From: Solirubrobacter taibaiensis
Lineage (GTDB): Bacteria > Actinomycetota > Thermoleophilia > Solirubrobacterales > Solirubrobacteraceae
Direction: 5' to 3'
NCBI GenBank assembly: GCA_027587225.1
Contig: JAPDDQ010000002.1
Location: 62,001-126,000, forward strand
Length of the DNA stretch: 64,000 bases
Both the position numbers and the translations under genes were made by a program. This document shows, piece after piece, positions 1-7,442 of the stretch. How positions within the stretch are numbered: the stretch's first letter is position 1; each line of letters opens with the position of its first letter. The notes under the pieces are model-generated. The model saw only the letters and a program-made list of their open reading frames with translations. It was not told the DNA's origin and ran no database searches.

Positions 1-1
1 C

Positions 2-1459
2 GTGTCGGGCGACGTGGTCTCCTCGCCGGTGGCGCTGGAGGACGTGTCGTTGCCGGCCGCGGTATTGCCGGACGGGCTGCGGGAGCGGCTCGAGGCGGTC
101 GCGGAGGTGCGCGACGACGCGGCGGCGCGGGTGCTGCGGGCGCGCGGGAAGTCGTATCTGGACCTGCTGGCTTCGCGGTCCGGGGAGTTCGCGTCGGCGC
201 CGGACGCGGTCGTCGCGCCGGGGTCGGAGGCGCAGGTCGCCGAAGTGCTGCGGCTGTGCGGCGAGTACGGCGTCGCCGTGGTGCCGTTCGGGGGCGGGAC
301 GAGCGTCGTCGGCGGGCTCGCGGGGGAGCGTGGACGGTTCTCGTCGCTCGTGTCCTTGGACCTGGGCCGGCTGGATCGCGTGGTCTCGATCGATCCGCGG
401 TCGCTGGTCGCGGTGTTCGAGCCTGGAATCCGCCTGCCGGAAGCGGATGCGGCGTTGCGGGCGCAGGGCCTCGCTTTGGGACACGTGCCGCAGTCGTACG
501 AGTGGGCGACCGTCGGTGGGTGCGCGGCGACACGGTCTGCCGGGCAGACCTCCACCGGGCACGGGCGGATCGACGAGCAGGTCGTGGCGCTGTCGTGCGT
601 GACGCCTTCGGGTGGGTTGTCCACGTTGGACGCGCCGGGGTCCGCGGCGGGTCCGTCGCTGCGCGAGCTCGTTCTGGGCTCCGAGGGAACGCTGGGCGTG
701 ATCACGTCGGTCGCGCTGCGGGTGCGGCGCCGGGTCGAGGCGTCGTACGACGCATGGTCGGTGGAGTCGTTCATGGCCGGCGCGGACCTGCTGCGGGCCC
801 TGGAGCAGGACGGGATCGCGCCCGACATCGCGCGGCTGTCCGACGAGCAGGAGACGCGGACGTCCTTGGCCTTGGCCGGGACCGGCACGGTGGGGCGGCG
901 GCTGCTGGGCGGGCGCTGCCTGCTCGTGTGCGGCTGGCAGGGCGCGACGGGGCGGGCCACGGCCGCGCGGAAACTGGTGCGCGGCGGCGCGTTGCCGCTC
1001 GGGCCCTCGCCCGGACACGCGTGGGAGAAGTCCCGCTTCGCCGGGCCGCACCTGCGCGACGACCTGATGGACCGCGGCGTGCTGGTCGAGACGCTGGAGA
1101 CGGCGACGACGTGGTCGAACCTGGAGCGGCTCTACCGCGCGGTGCTGAGCGCGCTGCCGGGGCTGCACGTCGGGTGCCACATCTCGCACCTGTACCCGTC
1201 GGGCGCGTCGCTGTACTTCACGGTGCTCGGCGCGCAGTCCGACGATCCGGTCGCGCAGTGGGGCGCGTTCAAGGCCGCGGCCTGCCGGGCGATCGTGGAC
1301 CACGGCGGCACGATCACGCACCACCACGCGGTGGGACGCGATCACGCCGCGTATCTGCCCGCCGAGATCGGCGAGTTGGGCGTCGAGCTGCTGCGCGCGG
1401 TGAAGATCCGCTGCGATCCGGCCGGGGTCATGAACCCCGGCAAGCTCTTGGTGGACTAG
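2..1459 (+). CDS. FAD-linked oxidase, alkyl-DHAP synthase-like (5' end probably outside window)
   Basis: Flavoprotein of the VAO/PCMH family resembling bacterial alkyldihydroxyacetonephosphate synthase-like oxidases. The FAD-binding PP-loop VVPFGGGTSVVGG is at about residues 93-105 and a second FAD segment with LVLGSEGTLGVIT follows near residue 222. The C-terminal half has the family signature ITHHHAVGRDH near residue 438 and ends in the usual DPAGVMNPGKL. The first visible in-frame start is a GTG at base 2, but homologues normally have a few dozen more N-terminal residues, so the gene may begin upstream of the window. Family and cofactor are secure; the substrate is not, since many actinobacterial members are glycolate/lactate-type oxidases rather than ether-lipid enzymes. 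Its end overlaps the convergent next gene by 4 bases. Confidence 0.85.
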   Translation: MSGDVVSSPVALEDVSLPAAVLPDGLRERLEAVAEVRDDAAARVLRARGKSYLDLLASRSGEFASAPDAVVAPGSEAQVAEVLRLCGEYGVAVVPFGGGTSVVGGLAGERGRFSSLVSLDLGRLDRVVSIDPRSLVAVFEPGIRLPEADAALRAQGLALGHVPQSYEWATVGGCAATRSAGQTSTGHGRIDEQVVALSCVTPSGGLSTLDAPGSAAGPSLRELVLGSEGTLGVITSVALRVRRRVEASYDAWSVESFMAGADLLRALEQDGIAPDIARLSDEQETRTSLALAGTGTVGRRLLGGRCLLVCGWQGATGRATAARKLVRGGALPLGPSPGHAWEKSRFAGPHLRDDLMDRGVLVETLETATTWSNLERLYRAVLSALPGLHVGCHISHLYPSGASLYFTVLGAQSDDPVAQWGAFKAAACRAIVDHGGTITHHHAVGRDHAAYLPAEIGELGVELLRAVKIRCDPAGVMNPGKLLVD

Positions 1460-2595
1460 CCTCCGCCGACGGCGGCGGTCGGGAGGTCGCCGCTGAGGAT
1501 GACCTTGCCGGGTTCCTTGGCGCCTTCGTCGTCGAGCGTGATCGCGACCCGCTGGTAGGTCTGCAGCCAGTCGAGGAACTCGTCGGTGTCGTCGTTGCCC
1601 GGCCCGGCGGCGGTGAGCTGACCGTCCTCGCCGACGGCGTCGCGCACGTCGCCGAGCAGGCGCGGCGCACCGTCCTCGCGCGTGAGCCAGATCGAGTAGC
1701 GCTGCCCCTCCGCGTTCGCGGCGATGCCCTGCGCGGCGATCGCGAACCGGACCGTGTCGTCGTTGGCCCGGAAGAGCTCCATCAGGCCGACGGCCGTCGA
1801 CCCGGCCGGGCCGCGCAGCAGGACCTGGTTCGCGGCCACGGCGGTGGTGGACGGCGTGGCCGTCGCCGTCGGCGGCGTGCCGGCGCTGGTCTCCGGCTCG
1901 TCGGTGCCGCGCGTGAAGACGAACGCGAGCACGATCGCCACGATCGCGAGCGCGGCGCCGATGAGCAGCGCGCCGCCGAGGCGGGAGGACGACTCGCGCG
2001 TGGGGGTGGACGTGTCGCGATCGGCGGTGTCTGCCGGCGCGTCCGTCGAGGACTCGTCGTCGAACCAGTCGTCGCCGGTCGCGTCGTCGCCGCGGGTGGG
2101 CGCGTCGGCGGCGGCGGTCTGCCGTGGCGCGGCGTCGTCGCCGCGCGTGGGCGCGTCGGCCGCGGCGGTCTGTCGTGGCGCGGCGTCGTCGGCTGCGGGG
2201 GTCGCGGCCTTCCCGTTCACGTGCGGCTGGTCGGGGCCCCCCGGGAGGGCGGGCACGGCGTCGCCGCCGGGAACTTCGCGCAGCGGGGCGGCGACCTCCG
2301 CGGCCCAGCGGTGGGCTTCCGGCTCGGCCAGCAGCAGTGCGCGGGTGCGTTCGGCGTGGGCCTGCGACTGTTGGCCGAGGAGCCAGTCCGCGATCTCGCC
2401 CGACCGGGCCGGCGCGGGCCGGTCCGGGGCCAGCGCGGCGAGGCCGCTCCGGGCGCGGGTGCGGATCGTCTCTTCGGGCATCCCGAGCAGGTCGGACAGC
2501 TCGCCGTAGGACCGTCCCTGGCGCAGGACGAGCTCCACGGCGGCGCGCTGATCGGGCGCCAGCCTGTCAAACGCGGTGGCGCGGCTTGCCGGCAT
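1456..2595 (-). CDS. Sigma-region-4-like HTH protein with one TM helix and extracytoplasmic domain
   Basis: 379 residues. Residues about 10-55 look like sigma-70 region 4 (LAPDQRAAVELVLRQGRSY, then ELSDLLGMPEETIRTRARSG), the DNA-contacting HTH. A long acidic Pro/Ala/Asp linker follows, containing two tandem copies of a 17-residue unit (DDAAPRQTAAADAPTRG) encoded by two 51-base DNA repeats at 2081-2182. A single TM helix lies at about 207-227 and the remaining 150 residues, with FAIAAQGIA and YSIWLTREDG, resemble the anti-sigma-K (RskA-type) extracytoplasmic domain. The whole looks like a fusion of a sigma-like DNA-binding end to an anti-sigma-like sensor end. It is divergent from the thioesterase gene with only 24 bases between. 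Function unknown; membrane-anchored regulator is inferred. Confidence 0.8.
   Translation of the reverse strand: MPASRATAFDRLAPDQRAAVELVLRQGRSYGELSDLLGMPEETIRTRARSGLAALAPDRPAPARSGEIADWLLGQQSQAHAERTRALLLAEPEAHRWAAEVAAPLREVPGGDAVPALPGGPDQPHVNGKAATPAADDAAPRQTAAADAPTRGDDAAPRQTAAADAPTRGDDATGDDWFDDESSTDAPADTADRDTSTPTRESSSRLGGALLIGAALAIVAIVLAFVFTRGTDEPETSAGTPPTATATPSTTAVAANQVLLRGPAGSTAVGLMELFRANDDTVRFAIAAQGIAANAEGQRYSIWLTREDGAPRLLGDVRDAVGEDGQLTAAGPGNDDTDEFLDWLQTYQRVAITLDDEGAKEPGKVILSGDLPTAAVGGG
2081..2182. repeat. Two tandem 51-bp repeats inside the sigma-like gene
   Basis: Units 2081-2131 and 2132-2182 differ at about three positions and a third partial unit begins at 2183. Each encodes 17 residues of the Ala/Asp/Pro linker, so copy number can change without breaking frame. 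Confidence 0.85.
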
Positions 2596-2619
2596 CTGGG
2601 CGCGTAGCCTAGTGGAGCG

Positions 2620-2946
2620 ATGAGCGGATCGGCGCTAATTGACCTGGAAATCGACTCCGTGACGGAGGATGAGGTGCGCGGTCGCGTGCCCGTCACCGAC
2701 GCGCTCAAGCAACCGCTCGGCGTGGTCCACGGCGGCGTCTACGCGGTGATCGCGGACGCGCTCACGGCGGGCGAGGGACGGGTGATCACGAGCCAGACCT
2801 CGTTCCTGCGGCCGGCGACGGAAGGCGAGCTGCACGCGGTGGCCAAACGGCGCCACGGCGGGCGGACGACAGCGGTGTGGGAAGTCGACATCACCGACGA
2901 TGCGGGACGGCTGTGCGCCGTCGTGCGCACGACGGTGGCCTTCTAA
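2620..2946 (+). CDS. PaaI-family hotdog thioesterase
   Basis: 108-residue single hotdog domain. The diagnostic PLGVVHGGVYAVIADALTA segment (HGG motif, then the start of the long helix) is at about residues 31-49, followed by the strands SQTSFLRPATEGELHAVAK and GRTTAVWEVDITDDAG typical of PaaI/MenI/YigI-like acyl-CoA thioesterases. It is about 25 residues shorter than most members, mostly at the N-terminus. Substrate cannot be read from sequence. The start at 2620 has a TAGCCT box 9 bases upstream. The 3' end overlaps the convergent DUF3105-like gene by 4 bases. Confidence 0.85.
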   Translation: MSGSALIDLEIDSVTEDEVRGRVPVTDALKQPLGVVHGGVYAVIADALTAGEGRVITSQTSFLRPATEGELHAVAKRRHGGRTTAVWEVDITDDAGRLCAVVRTTVAF

Positions 2947-3461
2947 CCGTCGGGCGCGCCCTGGCCGAGCCAGGCCTCGGCGAACTCCTGCAGCTTGGGG
3001 TCATCAGGGCCGCTCGCGACCAGCCGCCGGCGCCAGGCCAGCGCTTGCACGCCCTCCAGTCCGGGACGCTTGGCCAGGATCACGGCCTGGCCCGCCGCCG
3101 CCAGCTCCGGGTCGAACGGCCCGCTGACCTCCTCCTGCACGGCGGCCGGCGGGTCGCCGTCGTAGGCGATGACGACGTTGCCCAGGGCCAGCGCCTCGAG
3201 GATCTGGTCGTCGCTCAACTCGTTGCGGTCGGCTTGGACCGGCTCGGCCCGGTGCGGGCCGGAGGTCGGCGGCTCGTCGGCGGGGGAGGCGGGCGTCTGC
3301 GGCGCGTCGGTCACGCGCTGGGAGCCGCGATCGGGTTCCAGCGTCCCCGGTCCGGTCGTGCCCTGCACCTGGGAGGAGTCGCGGTTCGCGAGGATCATGA
3401 TCAGGACGAGGCAGGCCCCGGCGGCGAGACCGGCGATCGCGAGCGCGTAGAGCGTCTTCAC
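2943..3461 (-). CDS. DUF3105-like membrane-anchored protein
   Basis: 172 residues: an N-terminal membrane helix (about residues 5-25, LYALAIAGLAAGACLVLIMI), a low-complexity linker, then the DUF3105-type features PPTSGPH (about 65-71), a central NVVIAYDGDPP and a C-terminal AVILAKRPGLEGVQALAWRR. The family has no established function. It overlaps the upstream WS/DGAT gene by 4 bases on the same strand, so the two are probably co-transcribed and translationally coupled. The assignment rests on the motif pattern and should be read as family level only. Confidence 0.7.
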   Translation of the reverse strand: MKTLYALAIAGLAAGACLVLIMILANRDSSQVQGTTGPGTLEPDRGSQRVTDAPQTPASPADEPPTSGPHRAEPVQADRNELSDDQILEALALGNVVIAYDGDPPAAVQEEVSGPFDPELAAAGQAVILAKRPGLEGVQALAWRRRLVASGPDDPKLQEFAEAWLGQGAPDG

Positions 3462-4879
3462 GTGCGGACCGGGCGTTTGCGCGCCGCGCGGCGCTTCGGG
3501 GCCGGGCGCACGCCGGCCGCCGCTGCGAGCTCGCGGATCGAGGCGTCGAGATCTGAGGCGAGGGCGTCCAAGTCGGTCAGGGCGTCGTAGTCGCCGAGCA
3601 GCCCGAAGAACAGCTGCCCGTCGTAGGACATGATGGCGATCCCGAGCGCGGTGTTCAGGACGAGCGGCACCTTCGGATAGAAGGCCTCGAGCTTGCGGCC
3701 CATCATGTAAAGGGGGATCTGCGGCCCTGGCACGTTCGTGACGGTCAGGTTGAAGAAGCGCTGGCGCGACTGCAGCCGGGCGGCCTGCGACAGCACGGTC
3801 GGCGCGGCGGCGTCGGCGAGCCGCGTGATCGCCTGCGCGCCCACGGCCTGGCCGGACTCCTTCAGCCCCGCCATCGCGGCGTGCACGTAGCGGAAGCGGT
3901 CAGCCGGGTCGGCCATCCCGACGGGCAGTGGCGCGTACATCGCCGCGACGCGGTTCCCGAGCGCGCCGCGCTCGGCGTCGGCGCGCACGGAGATCGGGAC
4001 CATCGCTTTGAGCTCGGTGCCCTCCGGGTCGCGCCCGCGCCGGATCAGGAAGGCGCGCAGCGCACCGGTGACCACGGTCAGGACGACGTCGTTGATGGTG
4101 CCGCCCAGCTCGTCCTTGACGGCCTTGAACGTCGCCAGGTCCGCCGCCACCCACGCGAAACGCCGGTGCGGCCCGATCCGCACGTTCAGTGGCGACGGCG
4201 GCGCTCCCGCCACGCCCGCGGCGAGCATCGAGGCCAGCCCGGCCACGGACTTCCCTGCCTCCGCGCCTGCACGGTCGGGGGCGGCGAGGAGGTCGCGCAT
4301 CCACTTCAGCGGCGCCACGGCCCGTTCGATCACGCCGTCGGCGAGCAGCTCGGCGCCGCTCGGGAGCGGCTGCGGCGACCAAGCCGGCGCGGGCGGGAGC
4401 TCGTCCGCATCCGGCTCCAGATCGAACAGCACGCTCAAGATGTCCACCCCGGAGATCCCGTCCACGAGCGCGTGGTGGGTCTTGCAGATCAGCGCGAACC
4501 GGCCGTCGCCCATCGTGTCGACGAGCCAGATCTCCCACAGGGGCTTGTCGCGATCGAGCTGCTGGGCGAACACGCGCCCGGCCAGTGCACGCAGCTCCGC
4601 CTCACCGCCGGGGTGCGGCAGCGCTGTGTGCCGCACGTGGTAGCCGACATTGAAATGCGGGTCGTCCACCCACACGGGTCGCGCGACGCCCAGCGGCGGG
4701 AACGCGAGCCGCTGCCGGTACACCGGCACGGAATGCAAGCCGCGAGCGATCCGCTCTTTGAACGCGTCGTAGTCCGGGGCCGGACCCTCGAAGATGAGTA
4801 CGGAGCCGACGTGCATGTGCGCGGACCCGCCGGTCTCGAGTGCCAAGAACGATGCATCCAGACCCGTGAGCCGCGACAT
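3458..4879 (-). CDS. WS/DGAT: wax ester synthase / diacylglycerol acyltransferase
   Basis: 473 residues, the normal length of the actinobacterial WS/DGAT (Tgs) family that makes triacylglycerol or wax esters from acyl-CoA. It starts with the typical MSRLTGLDASFLALE. The catalytic HHxxxDG motif is present as HHALVDG at about residues 135-141, and the second conserved block NVPGPQIPLYMMG lies in the C-terminal half. A basic tail (KRRAARKRPVR) ends the protein. It is probably peripheral at the inner membrane where lipid bodies form. Whether triacylglycerol or wax ester is the product is not visible. It heads a two-gene unit with the DUF3105-like gene. Confidence 0.93.
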   Translation of the reverse strand: MSRLTGLDASFLALETGGSAHMHVGSVLIFEGPAPDYDAFKERIARGLHSVPVYRQRLAFPPLGVARPVWVDDPHFNVGYHVRHTALPHPGGEAELRALAGRVFAQQLDRDKPLWEIWLVDTMGDGRFALICKTHHALVDGISGVDILSVLFDLEPDADELPPAPAWSPQPLPSGAELLADGVIERAVAPLKWMRDLLAAPDRAGAEAGKSVAGLASMLAAGVAGAPPSPLNVRIGPHRRFAWVAADLATFKAVKDELGGTINDVVLTVVTGALRAFLIRRGRDPEGTELKAMVPISVRADAERGALGNRVAAMYAPLPVGMADPADRFRYVHAAMAGLKESGQAVGAQAITRLADAAAPTVLSQAARLQSRQRFFNLTVTNVPGPQIPLYMMGRKLEAFYPKVPLVLNTALGIAIMSYDGQLFFGLLGDYDALTDLDALASDLDASIRELAAAAGVRPAPKRRAARKRPVRT

Positions 4880-4906
4880 AGGTCGGCATTCTCCCTCACC
4901 GGCCGT

Positions 4907-4935
4907 GTTTCAGAACCTTCAACAGGGTGTATAAC
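4907..4935 (+). promoter_or_regulatory. Sigma-70-type promoter for leaderless ECF sigma gene
   Basis: GTTTCA at 4907-4912, a 17-base spacer, then TATAAC at 4930-4935. The GTG start at 4943 follows after 7 bases, so transcription would begin at or next to the start codon. No Shine-Dalgarno sequence is present. Confidence 0.5.
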
Positions 4936-4942
4936 CTTCCTT

Positions 4943-5473
4943 GTGACGACTGATCTGACTGAGCCGGGCGCCTTCCGCCTCGCGTTCGACGACCACCACC
5001 GCAAGGTGTATGCCGCCGCTTACGGCGTGCTCGGTGATGCGACGCTCGCTCAGGACGTCGTGCAAGACGTGTTCCTGCGCCTGTGGCGCCGGCCCACCGC
5101 GTTCGATCCGTCCCGCGGCGATCTCGGCGCCTACCTGCGCCTGATGGGCCGCTCCCGCGCGCTCGACCTGTGGCGAGAGACCCAGGTCCGCGGCCGCGCC
5201 GCCGACCGCTTGAAGCTCGTCGGAGGGCAGGAGGAGCCGCGCGCGGAGGAGCAGCCGGAGATCGTCGCCGACCGCGCGCAGGACACCGAGGACGTGCGCG
5301 AGGCGCTCGGCAAGCTGCCCGAGAGCCAACGCGAGGCGCTCGTGCTCGCGTACTGGGGCGGCCTCACCGCCGACCAGATCGCCCAGCGCGTGCACATCCC
5401 GCTCGGGACGGCCAAGAGCCGCATCCGGCTGGGCCTCGCGCGCCTGCGGGACGAGTTCGCCGTCGCAGTGTGA
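4943..5473 (+). CDS. ECF-type RNA polymerase sigma factor
   Basis: 176 residues from the GTG at 4943; a longer upstream frame exists but its extension overlaps the WS/DGAT gene antisense and is not protein-like. Region 2 is HHRKVYAAAYGVLGDATLAQDVVQDVFLRLWR with the following GDLGAYLRLMGRSRALDLWR; region 4 is LPESQREALVLAYWGGLTADQIAQR followed by IPLGTAKSRIRLGLARLR. These are the SigK/SigL-like ECF signatures (ESQREALVLAYWGG). No anti-sigma gene lies next to it, which is unusual for this group. The neighbour downstream is a secreted RlpA-like protein. Leaderless expression is likely from the promoter spacing. Confidence 0.92.
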   Translation: MTTDLTEPGAFRLAFDDHHRKVYAAAYGVLGDATLAQDVVQDVFLRLWRRPTAFDPSRGDLGAYLRLMGRSRALDLWRETQVRGRAADRLKLVGGQEEPRAEEQPEIVADRAQDTEDVREALGKLPESQREALVLAYWGGLTADQIAQRVHIPLGTAKSRIRLGLARLRDEFAVAV

Positions 5474-5510
5474 GGTCCCTCCGAGACCCCTCCGTATGGG
5501 GGGACCGGTC

Positions 5511-5538
5511 TTGAAGCGCCTGCAAGCGCCGCTATAAC
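5511..5538 (+). promoter_or_regulatory. Promoter of the RlpA-like gene
   Basis: TTGAAG at 5511-5516, 16-base spacer, TATAAC at 5533-5538, one of the best promoter matches in the window. Transcription would start near 5545, giving an untranslated leader of about 155 bases. Confidence 0.55.
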
Positions 5539-5544
5539 GGAACA

Positions 5545-5698
5545 CTCGTTCGGTCATGCCGAGCCGTGAGCGCACGGAGTGCTCACGGGTGGGGGACTCC
5601 TAGAAGTCCAAGCGTCTCAAGGAGAGAGAGACGCGCGGGAGTCACCGACACGCCCTGCAGGCAGAGTCCCAGGGCCGGACGCGCATATAGGAGGATCC
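5545..5698 (+). ncRNA. Structured 5' leader (candidate cis-regulatory RNA) of RlpA-like gene
   Basis: About 154 untranslated bases with several stems: 5564-5571 with 5581-5588 (8 bp), 5612-5618 with 5628-5634 (7 bp), and a long-range 5593-5599 with 5664-5670 (7 bp) that encloses the second hairpin. A strong ribosome site AGGAGG is at 5689-5694. Cell-wall RlpA-like genes in actinobacteria are often under ydaO (c-di-AMP) riboswitches, but I do not see that class's conserved sequence blocks, so the class is left open. Confidence 0.4.
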
Positions 5699-6313
5699 AT
5701 GCCGCGATCCACGCTGCGCTGTGCGCTGATGAGCGCCGGCGCGCTGTGCCTCACGGCCACGGCCGCTCCGGCCGTTGCTGACGCTGCGCCCAAGGTGGGT
5801 GTGAGCGCCAAGCGCCTGAATATCCAGGCCGGTAGCCGCGCCACCGTCAAGGGGCGCGTCCAGGCGCCCGCCACCGTGAAACTGCAGATCCAGCGCGGTC
5901 ACCGCTGGGTGACGATCGACCGTGACCGCACCGATGCTGAAGGTCGGTACGTGCTGCGAAAGCGCCTCAAGCAGGCCGCGAGCGCTCGCGCGCGCGTGGT
6001 CTCCAGTACCGGCGGGAAGCGCATCGTCGGCCGGCTGAACGTGTACCGCCACGCACTCGCGTCGTGGTACGGGCCTGGCCTGTTCGGCAACAAGCTGGGC
6101 TGTGGCGGCACGTTGACGACCGGTTCGATCGGTGTCGCCAACAAGAGCCTGCCGTGCGGGACGAAGGTCACGCTCCGCCATCGCGGGCGCGTCATGCGCG
6201 TGCGCGTGATCGATCGCGGCCCGTACGTCGGCGGCCGCGAGTACGACCTCACCGCCGCCACCGCGCGCAAGCTCGGCTTCAGTGGCCACGGGCCGATCCA
6301 GGCCACCCGGTAG
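5699..6313 (+). CDS. Secreted RlpA-like double-psi beta-barrel protein
   Basis: 204 residues from the ATG at 5699, chosen because AGGAGG sits 4 bases upstream and a signal peptide follows directly (CALMSAGALCLTATAAPAVADA, cleavage around residue 30). Residues about 33-115 form a beta-sandwich-like domain of the kind used for attachment or spacing. The C-terminal 85 residues are an RlpA/DPBB domain: LASWYGPGLFGNKLGCGG, SLPCGTKV, VIDRGPYVGGREYDLTAATA. Known RlpA proteins bind or cleave peptidoglycan; here lytic activity is not proven and other DPBB proteins only bind. Expression is likely controlled through the long upstream leader. Confidence 0.88.
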   Translation: MPRSTLRCALMSAGALCLTATAAPAVADAAPKVGVSAKRLNIQAGSRATVKGRVQAPATVKLQIQRGHRWVTIDRDRTDAEGRYVLRKRLKQAASARARVVSSTGGKRIVGRLNVYRHALASWYGPGLFGNKLGCGGTLTTGSIGVANKSLPCGTKVTLRHRGRVMRVRVIDRGPYVGGREYDLTAATARKLGFSGHGPIQATR

Positions 6314-6325
6314 AAACGTACGTTC
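6314..6325. promoter_or_regulatory. LexA/SOS-box-like palindrome before dinB
   Basis: AAAC-GTAC-GTTC, one mismatch from the actinobacterial SOS half-site pattern GAAC-N4-GTTC. It begins directly after the RlpA-like stop codon and ends 31 bases before the dinB start. A TACCGT box at 6343-6348 lies between it and the ATG. Confidence 0.4.
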
Positions 6326-6356
6326 GCGTCCGGGGCTGTCCCTACCGTGTGGTGGG

Positions 6357-7442
6357 ATGGCCCCGAAGCGCGTGATCGCACATCTGGACTGCGACGCGTT
6401 CTATGCGACCTGTGAGCTGATCAAGCGGCCCGACCTGAAGGGCAAGCCGCTGATCGTCGCCGGGTCCGGGCCGCGGTCGGTCGTCACCACCGCGTCCTAC
6501 GAGGCGCGCAAGTTCGGCGTGGGCTCGGCGATGCCGGCGTCCCAGGCGCGGCGACTGTGTCCCACGGCCGTCGTCATCCCGCCGGACTTCACGACCTACC
6601 GCGAGAAGTCGCGCGAGGTGTGGACGTTGGTGCGTGCGCGGCTGGAGGCCGTGCAGGGGATGGGGATCGACGAGGCGTACGCGGATCTCACCGGGGTGGA
6701 GAAGCCCCTGCGGGTGCTGCGCGAGCTCATCGAGCAGGTCAAGAAGGAGACCGGAATCCAGATCTCGGTCGGCGTCGGGCCGAACCGGCTGATCGCCAAG
6801 TGCTGCTCTGACCTGGGCAAGCCCGCCGGGTTCGTGGCCATGGGGCGCGAAGAGGCGTGCATCCGCTTCGCGACCGCGCCGACGCGCCGGATTCCCGGCA
6901 TCGGGCCCAAGACGGCCGAGCGGCTGGCCGAGCTCGGCTACGCCACTGTCGGTCAGCTGCAGGAGGCCGACGAGGCGCAGCTCGCCGAGCGCTTCGGGGA
7001 CCGCTGGGCGCGCTACCTGAAGGGACGCGCCTCGTTCTATGACGACTCGCCCGTGGAGACCGAGTCCGGCGCCGCGAAGTCGGTGTCCACCGAGCGCACG
7101 TTCGACACCGACGTGGAGACCCACGCCGAGCAGGAGGAGATCCTCCGCAAGCTCGCGCGGGAGCTGTGCGAGTCGCTGCAGACGAAGGGCCGCAAGGGGC
7201 GGACGGTGGCGATCAAGGTTCGACTCGCCGACTGGACGACGGTCACGCGCGCGAAGACGCTCGACGGTTCCACCAACGAGATCGAGCTGGTGACCGAGAC
7301 CGCCGTCGCGTTGCTGCGCGCGTACGCGCCCCCGGCGCCGGTGCGGCTGCTCGGCGTGCGCTTGGCCGCGTTCGACGACGTGGAGCCCGACAAGCCGCCG
7401 GCGCCCGTCGCGCCGGTGGGTCAGCTCGTGCTGCCGCTGTAG
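6357..7442 (+). CDS. dinB: DNA polymerase IV (Y-family translesion polymerase)
   Basis: 361 residues from the ATG at 6357. Catalytic carboxylates are in IAHLDCDAFYA (residues 8-18) and MGIDEAYADL (about 102-111); the steric/nucleotide-binding segment VVTTASYEARKFGVGSAMP follows the usual Y-family order. The HhH region TRRIPGIGPKTAERLAELG and the little-finger domain are complete. The last residues QLVLPL match a beta-clamp binding motif, which fits an active polymerase IV. The gene would bypass DNA lesions under stress; the SOS-box-like site just upstream supports damage induction. Its end overlaps the convergent unknown gene by 22 bases. Confidence 0.95.
   Translation: MAPKRVIAHLDCDAFYATCELIKRPDLKGKPLIVAGSGPRSVVTTASYEARKFGVGSAMPASQARRLCPTAVVIPPDFTTYREKSREVWTLVRARLEAVQGMGIDEAYADLTGVEKPLRVLRELIEQVKKETGIQISVGVGPNRLIAKCCSDLGKPAGFVAMGREEACIRFATAPTRRIPGIGPKTAERLAELGYATVGQLQEADEAQLAERFGDRWARYLKGRASFYDDSPVETESGAAKSVSTERTFDTDVETHAEQEEILRKLARELCESLQTKGRKGRTVAIKVRLADWTTVTRAKTLDGSTNEIELVTETAVALLRAYAPPAPVRLLGVRLAAFDDVEPDKPPAPVAPVGQLVLPL

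Noticed and set aside
256..2607. Very long plus-strand frame (783 codons) over the oxidase and sigma-like genes
   Set aside because: Arg/Gly/Ala-rich translation without domains, antisense or out of frame with two well-supported genes; a high-GC shadow frame.
5545..5698. ydaO (c-di-AMP) riboswitch
   Set aside because: Gene context fits, but the conserved sequence blocks of that class could not be located; kept as an unclassified leader.
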